From contig QHYK01000109.1 in the NCBI GenBank assembly GCA_003224085.1, positions 1-40,111 on the forward strand: a stretch of 40,111 nucleotides of DNA, given 5' to 3'. The notes under the pieces are model-generated. The model saw only the letters and a program-made list of their open reading frames with translations. It ran no database searches and was not told the DNA's origin. The DNA comes from Acidobacteriota bacterium (lineage in GTDB: Bacteria; Acidobacteriota; Terriglobia; Acidiferrales; UBA7541). Below, piece by piece: positions 1 through 7,122 of this stretch. Both the position numbers and the translations under genes were made by a program. The number at the start of each line of letters is the position of its first letter. Positions within the stretch are counted from its first letter, which is position 1.

Positions 1-224
1 AGGATGCTTTCGCGGATCTTGGGGCGGCGCAATGCGGCTATTGCACTCCCGGGATTCTCGTGACGGCGAAAGCGCTGCTTGACGCAAATCCCCATCCGAG
101 CCGCGATGAAATCCGGAAGGCGCTTTCAGGGAATCTTTGCCGCTGCACGGGCTATCTCCAGATATTCGAGGCTGTGGAAGCGGCGATGGTCAAGACAACC
201 AAGCAGGGAAAACAGGGTTGCTGA
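1..224 (+). CDS. Molybdenum hydroxylase [2Fe-2S] subunit, C-terminal part
   Basis: This is the 3' end of the small iron-sulfur subunit of a xanthine dehydrogenase-family enzyme; the gene begins before the window (reading frame codons start at base 3). The sequence shows QCGYCTPG and then NLCRCTGY, the two Cys pairs that hold the second, helical [2Fe-2S] cluster passing electrons between molybdenum and the other cluster. The protein ends with a Lys-rich tail and a TGA at 222-224. The Mo-binding subunit starts 27 bases downstream, so the genes run small, large, FAD subunit, as one operon. Family assignment is secure from the Cys motifs; the substrate is unknown, although the third gene points to the 4-hydroxybenzoyl-CoA reductase branch. 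Confidence 0.93.
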   Translation, partial: DAFADLGAAQCGYCTPGILVTAKALLDANPHPSRDEIRKALSGNLCRCTGYLQIFEAVEAAMVKTTKQGKQGC

Positions 225-250
225 GGATTGCCTCGCGCTGGCTGAGAGAG

Positions 251-2767
251 ATGATGCCGGAGCAAAAGGAAAAATCTAAGCCGCCGGTCGCGGGCTCCGA
301 TTCAAACCGCGAAGGCTTGCGCGTTATCGGGACGCCTCGTCGGCGTGTGGACGGCCGCGCAAAGGTGACGGGGCAGACGCGCTTTGCCGACGACATTTTC
401 CTGCCGCGCATGACGCACTGCAAACTTCTGAGGTCTCCCTATCCTCATGCAAGCATCCGAAAAATCGACGCCTCCCGAGCGCTAGCGCATCCCGGCGTCT
501 ATTTGGTTCTCACCGGGAAGGATCTTCCGATTCAATACGGCATTCTCCCAGTCAGCCAGGATGAGCAGGCTCTTTGCATGGATCATGTGCGGCACGTGGG
601 TGATCCGATTGCGGCGGTCATCGCCCGCGAAGAACTAACGGCATTTGAAGCGCTGGATTTGATCGACGTGGACTACGAAATTCTTCCGACTATCTCCAAT
701 CCGGAGGAAGCTCTGGTAACGCGCGAACCCCGCATCCACGAATACGGTGAAGAAGGAAACATTCATAAGCTAGTTGCCTTGGAATTCGGAAACGTCGAAC
801 ACGGGTTTGTGGAAGCGGACGAAATCTTCGAGGACACCTTCTTTTATCAGGGCAGCACGCATCTTCCTATCGAGCAGCACGCCTCGGTGGCCATTAAAGA
901 TCCCGATGGCAAGCTGACCATCTGGTCGAGTACGCAGACGCCGCATTATCTCCATCGCGCCTTGGCTAAAGTGCTCGAGATGCCGCCGGCACACATTCGC
1001 GTGATCGCCACGCCAAATGGCGGCGGGTTTGGGGGCAAGAGCGATCCGTTCAATCACGAAATTGTCGTGGCGAAAGCCGCGCTGCTCCTCGACCGGCCGG
1101 TCAAGATCTGCTTGACGCGCGAAGAAGTTTTCTACTGTCACCGCGGGCGCCATCCAGTGCTTATGAAATTCAAGACCGGCGTGAAAAAAGACGGCGCGAT
1201 CACAGGCATGCACCTACAGACACTGATTGACGGCGGCGCCTACGGTTCGTACGGCGTTGCAAGCACGTATTACACCGGAGCGCTTCAGACGACGACCTAT
1301 CATATTCCGCGCTATCGCTTTGAGGGCTGCCGAACGTTCACCAACAAGCCCCCCTGCGGGCCCAAGCGCGGGCACGGTACTCCGCAGCCTCGCTTCGGCC
1401 AGGAGGTACAACTCGACAAAATCGCCGAGAAACTCCAAATCGACCCTGCGGATTTGCGCCTGCGAATCACGGAAGCTCCAAACACGGTGACCGCCAATTT
1501 TCTGCGGCTGGGCACGGTAAATCTCAGTGAGTGTATTCGCCGAGTTGTAAGGATTTCGGACTGGAAAAACAAATTCCGCAAGCTCCCCGAAGGCCGCGGC
1601 GTGGGGCTGGCTTGTTCCGCGTATTTGAGCGGGGCTGGTTTGCCCATCTATTGGAACAAGATGCCGCACTCGGGCGTGCAACTGAAATTTGACCGCGGGG
1701 GCGGGGTCAGCATTTTCTGCGGAGCGACAGAAATCGGCCAGGGCTCCGATGACGTTCTTGCGGGCATCGTCGCGGAAGTGCTCGGCATCGATCCCTTTGA
1801 CATACGCCTGTTTACCGGGGACACGGATTTGGGTCCTGTGGATTTGGGATCGTATTCCAGCCGTGTCACGTTGATGGCGGGCAACGCGGCGTTGCAAGCA
1901 GCAGAACGCGGAAAAGCGCTTCTCGCTGAAGCCGTTGCACTGAAATTAGAAGTACCCAGAGAAAGATTGCGCTTCGCTGGCAGGCGCGTCTTCGATTCCA
2001 CTGCGCCGGAGAGCGGGGTCAGCTTCGCGGAAGCGATTTGTCTTGCTGAAGCACGCTTTGGAACGGTCGGTACGGTTGGTTCCTACACGCCCCCGAAATC
2101 CCCCGCTCTTTACAAAGGCGGCGGCGTGGGGCCGTCGCCAACCTATTCTTACTCGGCTGCCGTTGTCCAAGTCGAAGTAAATCCCGTGACCGGCTGGGTG
2201 CATGTGCCCAGAGTGTGGATTGCCCATGACATAGGTCGCGCGCTCAATCCAACGCTGGTGCGCGGCCAGGTGGAAGGCAGCGTTTACATGGGCCTCGGCG
2301 AAGCGCTGATGGAAGAGCAGGAGTTTCGCCGTCTTCCCAAGAGGCTTTCGCATGCTCTGGTGCACAAATTCCCCTCGATGCTCGAATACAAAAGCCCCAC
2401 TTCGCTGGACATGCCGGAAGTGGTCACAGAGCTGGTAGAAGATCCTGACCCTCGCGGCCCCTTTGGCGCAAAGGAGGTCGGCCAAGGCCCGCTGCTGCCG
2501 ATTATGCCCGCGGTAGCAAACGCCGTATACGACGCCGTCGGCGTGCGGATTGACGAGGTTCCCATCACGCCGGAAAAACTTATGAAGGCGCTGGCGGAGA
2601 AGAAAGCAGGCCGCGAGGCGCGCTTTGGCCCAGATCATTTCCCGCGCGTGAATTGGCCCGAGGCACTGCGGATTCCGCCACCGTGGGAAGGTGGCGATGG
2701 CAACGCCGTGAACGACGTTCATCGCGAAAAGCCGCGTTTGTCGAAAGAGAAGGTCCTCGCGCCATGA
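251..2767 (+). CDS. Molybdenum hydroxylase large (Mo-pterin binding) subunit
   Basis: Catalytic subunit, 838 residues, of the xanthine dehydrogenase / 4-hydroxybenzoyl-CoA reductase family, which binds the molybdopterin-cytosine dinucleotide cofactor and hydroxylates or dehydroxylates an aromatic or aldehyde substrate. Visible motifs are the N-terminal hammerhead domain (from VIGTPRRRVDG), the pterin loop NGGGFGGK near residue 256, and KPPCGPKRGHGTPQ near residue 368. I chose ATG 251 (a second ATG follows at 254) because GAGAGAG precedes it; the frame is open back to 137, but that would overlap the upstream gene. The C-terminal active-site segment reads GAKEVGQGP, so residue 745 is Gln where bovine xanthine oxidase and most relatives have the catalytic Glu. 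The stop overlaps the next start as ATGA. Substrate cannot be read from the sequence. Confidence 0.92.
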   Translation: MMPEQKEKSKPPVAGSDSNREGLRVIGTPRRRVDGRAKVTGQTRFADDIFLPRMTHCKLLRSPYPHASIRKIDASRALAHPGVYLVLTGKDLPIQYGILPVSQDEQALCMDHVRHVGDPIAAVIAREELTAFEALDLIDVDYEILPTISNPEEALVTREPRIHEYGEEGNIHKLVALEFGNVEHGFVEADEIFEDTFFYQGSTHLPIEQHASVAIKDPDGKLTIWSSTQTPHYLHRALAKVLEMPPAHIRVIATPNGGGFGGKSDPFNHEIVVAKAALLLDRPVKICLTREEVFYCHRGRHPVLMKFKTGVKKDGAITGMHLQTLIDGGAYGSYGVASTYYTGALQTTTYHIPRYRFEGCRTFTNKPPCGPKRGHGTPQPRFGQEVQLDKIAEKLQIDPADLRLRITEAPNTVTANFLRLGTVNLSECIRRVVRISDWKNKFRKLPEGRGVGLACSAYLSGAGLPIYWNKMPHSGVQLKFDRGGGVSIFCGATEIGQGSDDVLAGIVAEVLGIDPFDIRLFTGDTDLGPVDLGSYSSRVTLMAGNAALQAAERGKALLAEAVALKLEVPRERLRFAGRRVFDSTAPESGVSFAEAICLAEARFGTVGTVGSYTPPKSPALYKGGGVGPSPTYSYSAAVVQVEVNPVTGWVHVPRVWIAHDIGRALNPTLVRGQVEGSVYMGLGEALMEEQEFRRLPKRLSHALVHKFPSMLEYKSPTSLDMPEVVTELVEDPDPRGPFGAKEVGQGPLLPIMPAVANAVYDAVGVRIDEVPITPEKLMKALAEKKAGREARFGPDHFPRVNWPEALRIPPPWEGGDGNAVNDVHREKPRLSKEKVLAP

Positions 2768-3795
2768 TGCGCCTGCCGCTATTCGAATTTCGCGCGCCGC
2801 GGTCTATTGCAGAAGCCGTGCGCATTCTCGACGGCGAAGGACCGCAGGCCATGCCACTCGCAGGTGGCACAGATCTGTTGCCCAACATGAAGCGGCGGCA
2901 ACAGGTTCCCAAGACCTTGATGAGCCTGAACCGCATTTCAGAATTGCACGGTACGGAGTTGAACGATTCGAGCTCGCGACTCGGCGCCTGCGTCACACTT
3001 TCTGAAATCGCCGCCGACTCACGTTTTTGCAATGGTATGACCGCCCTCGCGCAGGCCGCTTCTTTTGTTGCCACACCTCAAATCCGGAACATGGCTACGC
3101 TCGGCGGAAATCTTTGCCTCGACACGCGCTGCAACTATTACAACCAGAATTATGAATGGCGAAAATCCATCGGCTTTTGTTTGAAAAAAGATGGCGATAC
3201 CTGCTGGGTTGCTCCGGGCAGTTCCAAGTGCATGGCCGTTTCTTCGACGGACACGGCTCCGGCATTGATGGCCCTCGGCGCGCGCGTCCGGCTAATTTCG
3301 CGATTGGGCGAACGCGAAGTTCCACTCGCCGAGCTTTATCAAAACGATGGCATTCACTACATTAGGCGACAGCCCAATGAGCTACTGACAGAAGTGCTCC
3401 TGAATCCTCTGCCCGGCTGGAAGAGCGCGTATTGGAAGCTGCGCCGCCGCGGCTCTTTCGATTTTCCGGTGCTGTCGGTGGCCGCAGCCGCGAGGCTATC
3501 CGCCAACAATATGGTTGAAGAATCTCGCATTGTAGTTGGCTCGGTGGCGTGCCTCCCGCTCGTGGCCGCCGAAGCTTCAAAATTCCTGGTGGGCCGGCCG
3601 CTGAACCAAGATTCCATCGCTGCAGCGGCGATGCTGGCCGCACGCATCGCCAAGCCGCTGGACAACACGGATTTCGACATGACCTGGCGCAAACGCGTGA
3701 CCGCGGAATTCGTGACCTATGCGCTCCGCGAGCTACGCGGGGACGACATGCGGGGAGAGCGTCTCCTCCTGACGCGTCACTCCTCCGGCTTTTGA
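2764..3795 (+). CDS. Molybdenum hydroxylase FAD subunit with extra [4Fe-4S] loop (HcrB-like)
   Basis: FAD-binding subunit, 343 residues, translationally coupled to the large subunit by the ATGA overlap. The FAD-binding signature is PLAGGTDLLP (residues 31-40) and TPQIRNMATLGGNL (about 104-117). After that an insertion carries four cysteines, C123, C139, C147 and C156, spaced C-x15-C-x7-C-x8-C. This is the spacing known from the beta subunit of 4-hydroxybenzoyl-CoA reductase (HcrB), where it holds an additional [4Fe-4S] cluster; ordinary xanthine and CO dehydrogenase FAD subunits lack it. I infer a four-cluster enzyme that could work in the low-potential reductive direction. The C-terminal CO dehydrogenase flavoprotein domain follows. 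Symbol withheld because the substrate is not proven. Confidence 0.9.
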   Translation: MMRLPLFEFRAPRSIAEAVRILDGEGPQAMPLAGGTDLLPNMKRRQQVPKTLMSLNRISELHGTELNDSSSRLGACVTLSEIAADSRFCNGMTALAQAASFVATPQIRNMATLGGNLCLDTRCNYYNQNYEWRKSIGFCLKKDGDTCWVAPGSSKCMAVSSTDTAPALMALGARVRLISRLGEREVPLAELYQNDGIHYIRRQPNELLTEVLLNPLPGWKSAYWKLRRRGSFDFPVLSVAAAARLSANNMVEESRIVVGSVACLPLVAAEASKFLVGRPLNQDSIAAAAMLAARIAKPLDNTDFDMTWRKRVTAEFVTYALRELRGDDMRGERLLLTRHSSGF

Positions 3796-3971
3796 TTTGG
3801 CTTTAGGATTTCGTGGAGACGTGTCCGAGGTTGTCGCGGCGGCTAAAAAGTCAAGATTTGGCTCCGGAGGCTTCGTCCAAGGTCGCAATCTCATCGGGAT
3901 TCAAGGAGAGAGTGGACATCAACTACAACTTTGGGCGAGGGCATGAGCAGTCCCTCGGCATAATCCTAGGC

Positions 3972-4520
3972 CTATTGATCGGGATTCGAAGATTTAAGCA
4001 GTGACTTCAAATCAGCGTCAAAAACATCCGTGTATTCAAATCCGATTACCTTCTTGCGTAGGACTCCTTGCCGGTCAAAGAGCATCGTGGTTGGCAAGCC
4101 TTCGATTCCTCCGAACTTCCGCTTCAAATCGTCGGACGCGACTGCCAGTGGATAGCGGACGCCAATCTTTCTGGCGAAGGAGAGAGGGTCTTCCGTGTCC
4201 ATCATTGTGTCAAACTTGAATCCAATGACGGCGAATCCGCGAGCGGCATACTTATCGAGGAGTTTTTGATAACCGGGCATCTCCTTCTTGCACGGCTGAC
4301 ACCATGTAGCCCAAAAATCGATGAGCACTACTTTGCCGCGCAGATCCGCCGCGGAGATGTCCTTCCCTCGCAAATCCTTCACAGAGAATTCCGGCAGGCT
4401 CGAACCAACTTCGCCTGGTGCAATGGCCTTTTCTTGTGGGGTGGCGGGACTCAATGGCCTAGCGCATGCGAACAGCCCCACCAAAGCGAAATTCAGTAAG
4501 ACAAAGCAACGCCTTCGCAT
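3972..4520 (-). CDS. TlpA/ResA-like thioredoxin-fold lipoprotein
   Basis: Thiol-disulfide oxidoreductase of 182 residues. An N-terminal hydrophobic segment ends in LFAC (Cys19), a lipobox, so the mature protein is probably lipid-anchored and faces the periplasm. The thioredoxin fold begins around residue 42 (LPEFSVKDLRGK); the active site is FWATWCQPCKKE with C74 and C77; the cis-Pro loop is GLPTTMLFD. TlpA/ResA proteins reduce disulfides of apocytochromes or metal-site proteins outside the cytoplasm. It begins directly after the TAG stop of the HMA gene (no intergenic bases), as last gene of a four-gene operon, so the HMA protein is its likely redox partner (inference). It ends in TAG like the rest of the cluster. 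Confidence 0.9.
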   Translation of the reverse strand: MRRRCFVLLNFALVGLFACARPLSPATPQEKAIAPGEVGSSLPEFSVKDLRGKDISAADLRGKVVLIDFWATWCQPCKKEMPGYQKLLDKYAARGFAVIGFKFDTMMDTEDPLSFARKIGVRYPLAVASDDLKRKFGGIEGLPTTMLFDRQGVLRKKVIGFEYTDVFDADLKSLLKSSNPDQ

Positions 4521-5048
4521 CTATTCCTTCCTCTGTATCTCCAGAATCAACAGCTTCAACGGAGCCGAAGTATCGGGTTTCGTCCTTTTCTTGCCTTCAG
4601 ACTTTTTGTACAACTGGCCGCGAATCGTTATGGTTGCTTGGTTGTTCGCGAGTGGCTCCAACTCCTTCGACAAGTCATTCGGCGAAATCAGGAACGATTG
4701 ATTCGGACTGACGCTGAGGGTGAGGTGGCCTGAGCTATCTCTGACCACTTTGCCTTGCGCGGTGATTTCCATCTCCGCGACGCTGACACCACTGTCGTAC
4801 ACGGCCTTGAGAAGCTGCGGAGGATCAATTCGGCCGTCCTTTTTAGGAGCGATCTCGACCTTCCCATCAATCAGACTGACATCAACGCTTTGAACGCCAG
4901 ACTGGCGTCCGAGGTGCTGTTTCACCCCGTAGGCTCAAAAGTTTCAAGTCATGCCTTCGACGCGCATTTCAATGTGCTTGATTTGCGCTTGCGAGACCGG
5001 CGCGACCGTGAGGCCCAGCAACAACAGCAAGGCGATTTTCGCGTTCAT
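4521..5048 (-). CDS. Periplasmic HMA-domain protein with two in-frame TGA codons: candidate UxxU selenoprotein
   Basis: One frame of 176 codons runs from ATG 5048-5046 (GGGAGGA just upstream) to TAG 4521-4523. It encodes a signal peptide (MNAKIALLLLLGLTVAPVSQA), then an HMA/MerP-like domain: IEMRVEGMT-x-NF-x-AYGVKQHL, then GVQSVDVSLIDGKVEI. Both x codons are TGA (4944-4946, residue 35; 4937-4935, residue 38), exactly replacing the two Cys of the GMTCxxC metal-binding motif. The frame stays open for 137 further codons with good HMA character and a C-terminal beta-rich domain of unknown family. I read both TGA as selenocysteine. Random nonsense mutation hitting precisely these two codons, without any other lesion, is much less likely. 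Two hairpins follow at once. The neighbouring TlpA-like lipoprotein and barrel protein suggest a soft-metal or thiol/selenol role. Gene finders would miss the first 38 codons. Confidence 0.85.
4892..4929 (-). promoter_or_regulatory. Candidate bacterial SECIS: two tandem hairpins after the TGA codons
   Basis: On the coding strand, CGGGGUG (4929-4923) pairs with CACCUCG (4916-4910) around loop AAACAG, with one G-U pair. Next, GGACGCCA (4910-4903) pairs with UGGCGUUC (4899-4892) around GUC, eight pairs with one G-U. If the closing A-U opens, the second loop is AGUCU, resembling the AGGUCU loop of the E. coli fdhF SECIS. The first loop starts 22 bases after the first TGA; the second starts 33 bases after the second TGA. 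Bacterial SECIS elements lie inside the coding region at roughly these distances. SelB binding is inferred; the two stems share base 4910. Confidence 0.5.
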
Positions 5049-5060
5049 CGTTCCTCCCTT

Positions 5061-6029
5061 CTAAAGGTGCAAACGAAATTGCTGCGTGATTCCAAAGCTG
5101 ACGTGGCGGCGAACCGGCATAAACATCGCGCCGGAAGAATGGGCCACGCCCCAGTCCGCTCCGACCCAAACATGCAGGCCAGGACGCAAGCCCGCATAAC
5201 TCGTGATTCCGGCGAGGAACACGCCACCGCCACTTCCGTTCTGAGTGATTCCGGCGATGCGGCCGTTTTGCATATGGAGCCAAGTAAGTGCCGGTCCTAT
5301 GAACCATTCGCGCGCAACGTTCTTCGATTCATAAGGTCGGTACGACAGCCAGAAGCGCGATTCGATATCAGAGCCGAGTCGTGTCTTCTGCGTGCCCTGA
5401 GAGCACAGAAGCGAATGGAAATCCTCGTCAGCGACGAGCCGTCTGATGTTGAAAAGTCCTGTGTAGGTCCAGTTTGCGGCTACGAAGAAATCAGTCGAGC
5501 CTGAACCGGGTTGCAGACTGGCGGGAAGCAGCGCTCCGTTTGCGGTCGCCAGGCTTGTGCTCCCCGTTGGAAGTTTCGGGCCAAAGGTAAGCGAGGCCTG
5601 GGTGGTGCCTCGTTCGGAATCGCGGCGGTAAAAGCGGTATTTGACGAGGAGCGTTATGTCGCCTAAACCTGTTCCGCCGACCGTTGGGCTGGTTGTCGGT
5701 GGCGCAAGGTCAAAACGATTCGTCGCGACAGGCACGAGGACAGTTAGATCGAAATCTGGATGAAAGCCCCAGGTGAAATTGAACAGCCCCTCGTGCGAAA
5801 AGGTGGGGCGAGCGGCGTTTGGAATGCTGCCGGGAGGAGCAACGAACATGCCACGCGTGACGAAAACGGAGTTATAGGAAACCAGAGCGCCACCGGGGAA
5901 GAGTGGCGGGGCGGTTTCGGGCGCCGCGCCCTGAGCTCCTGCCTTAGGTGCACAGACAGCTAGAATCAAACCTAGCAAGCCGACCGTACCTGCGCGGTAC
6001 AAAAGTCCTTTGTGCGAAGCGATATCCAT
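5061..6029 (-). CDS. Outer-membrane transporter-like beta-barrel protein
   Basis: Secreted protein of 322 residues with an N-terminal signal (hydrophobic run GLLGLILAVCAPKAGAQG). The body alternates short amphipathic strands ending in aromatic residues (YNSVFVTRG, FNFTWGFHPDFDLTVLVPVATNRF, GDITLLVKYRFY, ASLTFGPKLPTG, FFVAANWTYTG) and finishes on a C-terminal aromatic-rich strand with terminal FRLHL, typical of a beta barrel of the outer membrane. It resembles proteins annotated as 'transporter' in the phenol-degradation meta-pathway barrel family; the substrate is unknown. It lies 12 bases upstream of the HMA gene, in the same operon, and ends in TAG. By context it may admit or export a metal or small thiol compound, which is inference. 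Confidence 0.7.
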   Translation of the reverse strand: MDIASHKGLLYRAGTVGLLGLILAVCAPKAGAQGAAPETAPPLFPGGALVSYNSVFVTRGMFVAPPGSIPNAARPTFSHEGLFNFTWGFHPDFDLTVLVPVATNRFDLAPPTTSPTVGGTGLGDITLLVKYRFYRRDSERGTTQASLTFGPKLPTGSTSLATANGALLPASLQPGSGSTDFFVAANWTYTGLFNIRRLVADEDFHSLLCSQGTQKTRLGSDIESRFWLSYRPYESKNVAREWFIGPALTWLHMQNGRIAGITQNGSGGGVFLAGITSYAGLRPGLHVWVGADWGVAHSSGAMFMPVRRHVSFGITQQFRLHL

Positions 6030-6102
6030 TTCAGTTCCTTTCAGCAGAAAGCTGGTCCAGGGACACCAATGCGTCTCGCGGGATGCGCTGCTGAAAGGTG
6101 AT

Positions 6103-6453
6103 CTAGATGCGGATAGGGGTAGCGATCGGGGGGCTTGTACCGGGAGGCGCGAAGTGGGATGGAACGGTATCCCAGGCAGCAGAATCGCTCCTCGGAGACT
6201 CTTGAAAGATTGAAATTACCGCGATCACGTCCGCCGCGAACGAGAGTTCGTGAGCGGAGGGCGACTGAACGAATGGCGCACGCATCTGCGGCATTGTCTT
6301 GCAGCACTCTTGGCCATGCCCGGACGAGGAACAGGGCATGGACTGATAGCACTTCATTGCTTCGTCAGGCGTTGTCATGCCGGAGCAATCCACGACATAC
6401 GCTGCCAGCGCAGCCCCGATGAATGCGACCAAAAGTGCTCTTGAAAAACGCAT
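6103..6453 (-). CDS. Small secreted Cys/Met-rich protein, first gene of the metal cluster
   Basis: A 116-residue protein of no recognised family. It starts with a signal-like segment (MRFSRALLVAFIGAALAAYVV), followed by a soft-metal-ligand-rich region of about 35 residues: DCSGMTTPDEAMKCYQ, SMPCSSSGHGQECCKTMPQM. That is five to six cysteines plus Met and His, suited to copper, mercury or similar ions. The C-terminal half is low in Cys and Pro-rich near the end. The barrel gene starts 73 bases downstream on the same strand. The ATG at 6453 has only a weak RBS (GUGGAAUAG region). It ends in TAG. I infer a metal chaperone or scavenger; an alternative is a metal-responsive leader protein. Confidence 0.7.
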   Translation of the reverse strand: MRFSRALLVAFIGAALAAYVVDCSGMTTPDEAMKCYQSMPCSSSGHGQECCKTMPQMRAPFVQSPSAHELSFAADVIAVISIFQESPRSDSAAWDTVPSHFAPPGTSPPIATPIRI

Positions 6454-6463
6454 TTCTATTCCA

Positions 6464-6492
6464 CGTTAAAACGCGAGCGCCATTCGAGTCAA
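6464..6492 (-). promoter_or_regulatory. Possible sigma-70-type promoter for the metal/selenoprotein cluster
   Basis: On the minus strand TTGACT (6492-6487) is followed after 17 bases by TTAACG (6469-6464), ending ten bases before the ATG at 6453. The -35 box is good, the -10 box is weak, so a regulator of the MerR type, which tolerates odd spacing or boxes, cannot be excluded. No clear operator dyad was found. Confidence 0.3.
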
Positions 6493-6652
6493 GTGCTCGG
6501 GCGAGACGGCGAGACGGAATCTCTACAGGGGATCGCGAACAGCATCGGTCGGAAATACCCGAAATCAGTACGGTTGGCCTATTGGCCAATTCAAGCGTGA
6601 TCTGAAATTCGTAAGTGACGCCAAAGCAACGACTTGTGATTTTCACCCGCAG

Positions 6653-6694
6653 CTGTTAACCGAAATGTTGGAGGTTCGACTCCTCCCCGGGGAG
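6653..6694 (+). repeat. 3' fragment of a tRNA-Asn(GTT) gene; likely attachment-site remnant
   Basis: The segment follows the 3' part of tRNA-Asn: anticodon loop CTGTTAA (6653-6659), stem CCGAA (6660-6664), variable ATGTT, T stem GGAGG, T loop TTCGACT, CCTCC, acceptor CCGGGGA (6687-6693) and discriminator G. The matching 5' half, D arm and TTCGG stem are absent upstream. Tyrosine recombinases commonly cross over in anticodon or T loops and leave such 3' tRNA copies. It stands exactly where accessory genes begin, so it marks an island boundary. Confidence 0.75.
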
Positions 6695-7122
6695 GATTTT
6701 TCGCGGCTTCCCATCAGATAGCCCCGCTTTCATGGACCTGGCCGCCAAGGGAATGGCCGTCCCGTTCGGCCGGCGCCACGTTGTCCGGAACTCCCGGTCG
6801 TAGGTCCATACCTTCAGATCTTTGTCGCGTCCGCCCAATCCGGCTCATGGTTTGCGGACTTCGTGAGCCAGTCGAGCACCTCCAGGAAGAAGTCGCGCTC
6901 GTACATGACCGGAATTGGCTGCGCGATGAGATCGTGCAGCAAAGCCCGAAGCCGCTGCCGCTGGTTTCGATGCGGGAGGTGAAAGCACGTTTCCGTCAGC
7001 ACGGCATCGCAGACCGCGAACTCATCGGCGGCTAGCGACTCAAGATGCTTCATTGCCGTCCGGTGCTTCGAGTCGCGTGCATCGCACAGCGCCACCAACG
7101 GGGTCGTGTCGATCAGAATCAC
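6656..7122 (-). pseudogene. VapC-type PIN-domain toxin, frameshifted
   Basis: From GTG 7122 the frame reads MILIDTTPLVALCDA, with the first PIN aspartate, through ETCFHLPH to DWADA, the conserved acidic block, then stops at 6814 after TKI. The expected continuation lies in another frame: DKDLKVWTYDREFRTTWRR, a typical PIN C-terminus. A small deletion with frame change at about 6835 therefore splits the gene. The shifted tail runs on into the tRNA-Asn fragment and ends at 6656. PIN toxins are Mg-dependent RNases that cleave tRNA or rRNA. As it stands the protein is truncated before the last strand and helix and is probably inactive, unless the shift is an assembly error. Confidence 0.65.

Noticed and set aside
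137-250. Upstream extension of the Mo subunit
   Set aside because: It overlaps the coding end of the iron-sulfur subunit, and an RBS supports ATG 251.
4521-4925. Annotating the HMA gene as a 134-residue protein beginning after the second TGA
   Set aside because: It would lack signal peptide and metal motif and has no RBS, whereas the full frame has a strong RBS at 5055 and a complete HMA domain.
4935-4946. A general reassignment of TGA as a sense codon
   Set aside because: TGA ends the Mo-hydroxylase genes, the Xre antitoxin, NatA- and NatB-like genes in the expected places.
6679-6701. Rho-independent terminator (TCCTCCCCGGGGAGGA followed by T run)
   Set aside because: The palindrome is explained by the T stem and acceptor of the tRNA-Asn fragment, and a hairpin would have almost no loop.
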